A DNA stretch of 33,678 nt from Prevotella pectinovora (GTDB lineage: Bacteria; Bacteroidota; Bacteroidia; Bacteroidales; Bacteroidaceae): the NCBI RefSeq assembly GCF_000834015.1, contig NZ_JXQI01000029.1, forward strand, positions 1 through 33,678, read 5' to 3'. The notes beneath the pieces are model-generated. The model was not told the origin of the DNA. It made no database searches and was given only the letters and a program-made list of their open reading frames with translations. The first letter of the stretch is position 1; every line of letters starts with the position of its first letter. A program made the translations under genes and the position numbers. This document shows, piece after piece, positions 32,035-33,678 of this stretch.

Positions 32035-32080
32035 CCTACGAAACTTGGCATAGTCTAAGTTTGTAGGGATATTTTTTTTC
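32033..32080 (+). terminator. Strong intrinsic terminator after the mobilization operon
   Basis: ATCCCTAC (32033-32040) and AAACTT (32042-32047) pair with AAGTTT (32058-32063) and GTAGGGAT (32064-32071), with one bulged G, followed by eight T. Confidence 0.9.
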
Positions 32081-32105
32081 TTGAAAACGTCATTTTCTTG
32101 AAAAT
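32077..32105. repeat. Two copies of TTTTCTTGAAAA, 17 bp apart
   Basis: Each copy (32077-32088 and 32094-32105) is itself a perfect inverted repeat (TTTTC/GAAAA). The pair lies between the mobilization terminator and an orphan promoter, and may be a regulator or recombinase binding site. Confidence 0.6.
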
Positions 32106-32120
32106 GTGCACTATTGCCCG

Positions 32121-32151
32121 TTGTGGGAGCCAGATAGCATGAGTAACTTTG
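32121..32151 (+). promoter_or_regulatory. Rightward promoter without a following gene
   Basis: TTG (32121-32123), a 20-bp spacer and TAACTTTG (32144-32151) form a full Bacteroidota promoter. The next coding frames to the right are on the opposite strand. Confidence 0.7.
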
Positions 32152-32156
32152 CACCG

Positions 32157-32237
32157 TCAAAATAAACGAGTGTAAACCTAATTGTTATAAAGTAAGCATT
32201 CCGTAAACCACGTATAGATGGTTATGGAATACTTTTT
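32157..32237 (+). ncRNA. Candidate small RNA (about 80 nt) from the orphan promoter
   Basis: Transcription from the promoter at 32144 would start near 32157 and meet a terminator-like hairpin about 80 nt later: AAGTA (32190-32194) with TACTT (32230-32234), ATTCC (32198-32202) with GGAAT (32226-32230), followed by TTTTT. There is no ORF of note in between. It could instead be the leftover leader of a lost cargo gene. Confidence 0.35.
32190..32237 (+). terminator. Terminator-like hairpin at the end of the putative small RNA
   Basis: An imperfect stem (outer AAGTA/TACTT, middle ATTCC/GGAAT, inner AACC/GGTT) is followed by a five-T run. It also lies 40 bp past the end of the leftward phosphorylase gene. 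Confidence 0.55.
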
Positions 32238-32277
32238 ATATAGTCCGCTAAATGGGAATTTACAATTCTGATATACT

Positions 32278-33027
32278 TCAGATGTAGGTTGCCGTTTCTA
32301 AAGCAATATAAAGTTTGTTTAAACTATGGTTGGCATTGTTCAAGCCTTTGGCTTCATATCCATTTGTATCCAAAATGTCACCTGTTTCAAAAAAAGCATA
32401 CAACTTCAAATTGTAGAAGTCGCACACAGATTGAACTCCAGCCAATTCCATTTCTACAGCGATGCACCCTTCTTCTTTACGTTTGCGTACAAGTCCTTTT
32501 GTTTCTCTGATCATCGAATCTGTCGTCCATATTTTACCTGTAATATATGGTACAGATAATTTGTCGAAAATTATGGAAAGTTCCTTGCTTGCGGCTATAT
32601 CAATATAGTCGGATGGTGCTGCAAAATAATATGAACACCCGTCCCCTCTGTAACTTTGTGTCGGTATGATAAATCTACCTTGTGTGGTTGTACGGTCAAG
32701 ACTGCCACAGGAACCGAACATAATGAACTTTGATGCTCCAGTTAGCCAGCTTGCAAGATGACATTGAGAGGATGCTACTGCTGAACCTATTCCTGACAGG
32801 TAGAAAGTTATCGTAACTCCTTTATAAGTTGTTTTATAGATATGCGTATCGCCATTGCAAGCCGGCATAGTTGCAATAATTTCAGATTCGTAGGAATCAA
32901 GTAAATGCCGATGAATCTCCTTCGAGAATATTATCAGGCATATATCTGCAAAATCTCCACGTCTGCCGTAGAAATCAAACAGATTGATCATTGGTTCAGT
33001 TTCAATATCATAACTATCAGTAATCAT
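32278..33027 (-). CDS. Nucleoside phosphorylase family protein (PNP/UDP type)
   Basis: A 249-aa protein of the purine nucleoside/uridine phosphorylase superfamily, which splits nucleosides with phosphate. The family blocks are YLSGIGSAVASSQ, FIMFGSCGSLDR (phosphate/ribose site region), TTDSMIRET and CIAVEMELAGVQSVCDF, the ribose-binding VEME motif. Substrate choice cannot be read from the sequence. It lies 11 bp downstream of the Lnu-like gene, probably in one mRNA, which is an unusual pairing. Confidence 0.82.
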   Translation of the reverse strand: MITDSYDIETEPMINLFDFYGRRGDFADICLIIFSKEIHRHLLDSYESEIIATMPACNGDTHIYKTTYKGVTITFYLSGIGSAVASSQCHLASWLTGASKFIMFGSCGSLDRTTTQGRFIIPTQSYRGDGCSYYFAAPSDYIDIAASKELSIIFDKLSVPYITGKIWTTDSMIRETKGLVRKRKEEGCIAVEMELAGVQSVCDFYNLKLYAFFETGDILDTNGYEAKGLNNANHSLNKLYIALETATYI

Positions 33028-33038
33028 AGCATATTGAA

Positions 33039-33539
33039 TCAGATGTGAGTTTTATATTGCTCCGGTATCTCAAGATTGAAAGTTCTGCATAATAACAGGA
33101 CGTCGTGGACATCATTTTCATCGTATTCATATCCAAGATGGAACTGTACCTGTGCCTCCGGGTTTATGCATGTTACCTCAATATTCCCGATATTTCCTTT
33201 ACCTGAGAAAGTTTCGCTTGGGAAAGTGTATCCGTCATATAGAATTCCATCTTCGACATATTCGAAACAATGCAGATCGATTATTCTTCCGTTGTCATCT
33301 TTCCAGACAGTATGGCTATCGGTCGTATAGTCCATTACAACTTCTCTGTATCCCTTCCAGGTAATCACGGATATGGCCTTACCATAGTCTTTCTTCTCTA
33401 CGAACAGATCGATGTCGTTATGTATTCTTGTTTCTCTGCCTATAAGTGCATCGACACCCCAACCGCCGTCCAGAAACACCTTTACAGATGCTTCAGACAG
33501 CATTTCAAGAATCTCACATGTATCAAAATAAGTGACCAT
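33039..33539 (-). CDS. Nucleotidyltransferase similar to lincosamide nucleotidyltransferases (Lnu/LinA-like)
   Basis: A 166-aa protein of the size of Lnu(A)/Lnu(C)-type enzymes. The nucleotidyltransferase signature is complete: FLDGGWGVDALIG, then THN-type HNDIDLFVEKKD with the DxD metal-binding Asp pair, and a later Asp in IIDLHCF. The GGWGVDAL-RETR-HNDID pattern is typical of enzymes that adenylylate lincosamides, and of related aminoglycoside enzymes. Its place beside a mobilizable element fits a resistance cargo gene. Drug resistance is inferred from the family only, since other members act on unknown substrates. Confidence 0.75.
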   Translation of the reverse strand: MVTYFDTCEILEMLSEASVKVFLDGGWGVDALIGRETRIHNDIDLFVEKKDYGKAISVITWKGYREVVMDYTTDSHTVWKDDNGRIIDLHCFEYVEDGILYDGYTFPSETFSGKGNIGNIEVTCINPEAQVQFHLGYEYDENDVHDVLLLCRTFNLEIPEQYKTHI

Positions 33540-33565
33540 AAAATTGCAATTAAAACCTTAATTCC

Positions 33566-33661
33566 GCAACACTATAATTTAACTTTATTTATAAGTTCCT
33601 GAGCAACAAAAAGTTGCCCAGGATTTTGCCATGTCAGAATTTTCACTTATCTTAGTGTTGC
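33566..33661. repeat. Inverted repeat flanking a hairpin upstream of the Lnu-like gene
   Basis: GCAACACTA (33566-33574) is repeated inverted as TAGTGTTGC (33653-33661). It encloses the hairpin at 33598-33622. This may be an end structure of the cargo segment or a regulatory region. The window ends 17 bp later. Confidence 0.5.
33598..33622. terminator. Hairpin near the right edge
   Basis: CCTGAGCAAC (33598-33607) pairs with GTTGCCCAGG (33613-33622) with one mismatch around a five-A loop. A clear T-run is lacking on either strand, so it may be a terminator for a unit outside the window or part of the leader of the Lnu-like gene. Confidence 0.4.
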
Positions 33662-33678
33662 AAAAAGAAAACAAGCAA

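Overview
The window looks like a chromosome segment of a Bacteroidota member, most likely Prevotellaceae or a close relative. The evidence is repeated TAnnTTTG (-7) promoter boxes with a TTG about 20 bp upstream, weak or absent Shine-Dalgarno sites, a PPi-dependent phosphofructokinase, pyruvate phosphate dikinase, a cytosolic-type M49 peptidase, and a mobile region built from Bacteroides-type parts (DUF4134/TraE, CHC2-toprim primase, Bacteroides-type mobilization genes). Genus is inferred from gene content only.

Host part (1 to about 19.1 kb). A leftward cluster (5014 to 1) holds a 90-aa protein, a lysophospholipid acyltransferase, an amidase/golvesin-domain lipoprotein, a 106-aa protein and the N-terminal part of a YgiQ-type radical SAM protein. 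A divergent promoter region, with a possible ~150-nt structured RNA, separates it from rightward genes: PPi-phosphofructokinase (pfp), a membrane-anchored GH25 lysozyme, an AraC-type regulator with a long leader, an M49 dipeptidyl peptidase III followed by an AlkD-like HEAT-repeat protein, purA-hisS, a rhamnogalacturonan acetylesterase and ppdK. Most units end in recognisable hairpin terminators. pfp and ppdK both belong to pyrophosphate-linked, reversible glycolysis.

Mobile part (about 19.17 kb to the right edge). It starts just after the ppdK terminator with what looks like one end of an IS21-like element joined to a C-terminal scrap of a toprim primase. Then come three genes of a conjugative-element transfer region: an acidic membrane protein and two tandem DUF4134 (TraE-type) genes. 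The second DUF4134 gene is split by a 2.5-kb group II intron encoding an RT/maturase with an HNH-like C-terminus. The splice sites can be placed to the base (21081..23565). The resumed DUF4134 reading frame loses its homology a few codons later, at a 10-bp sequence (CCTCCAAAAT) that recurs at 32025. Between the two copies lies an 8.4-kb mobilizable module: three intact tyrosine recombinases, an excisionase-like HTH protein, two accessory proteins, a ribbon-helix-helix relaxosome protein, an HxH relaxase and a coiled-coil membrane protein.

To the right of this module are an orphan promoter/terminator pair (possible small RNA) and a leftward two-gene unit: a Lnu/LinA-like nucleotidyltransferase (possible lincosamide resistance) and a nucleoside phosphorylase. 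No CRISPR array, rRNA or tRNA was seen. The most unusual features are the three-recombinase mobilizable module with putative att repeats, the intron-split transfer gene, the Lnu-like/phosphorylase pair, and two candidate non-coding RNAs.
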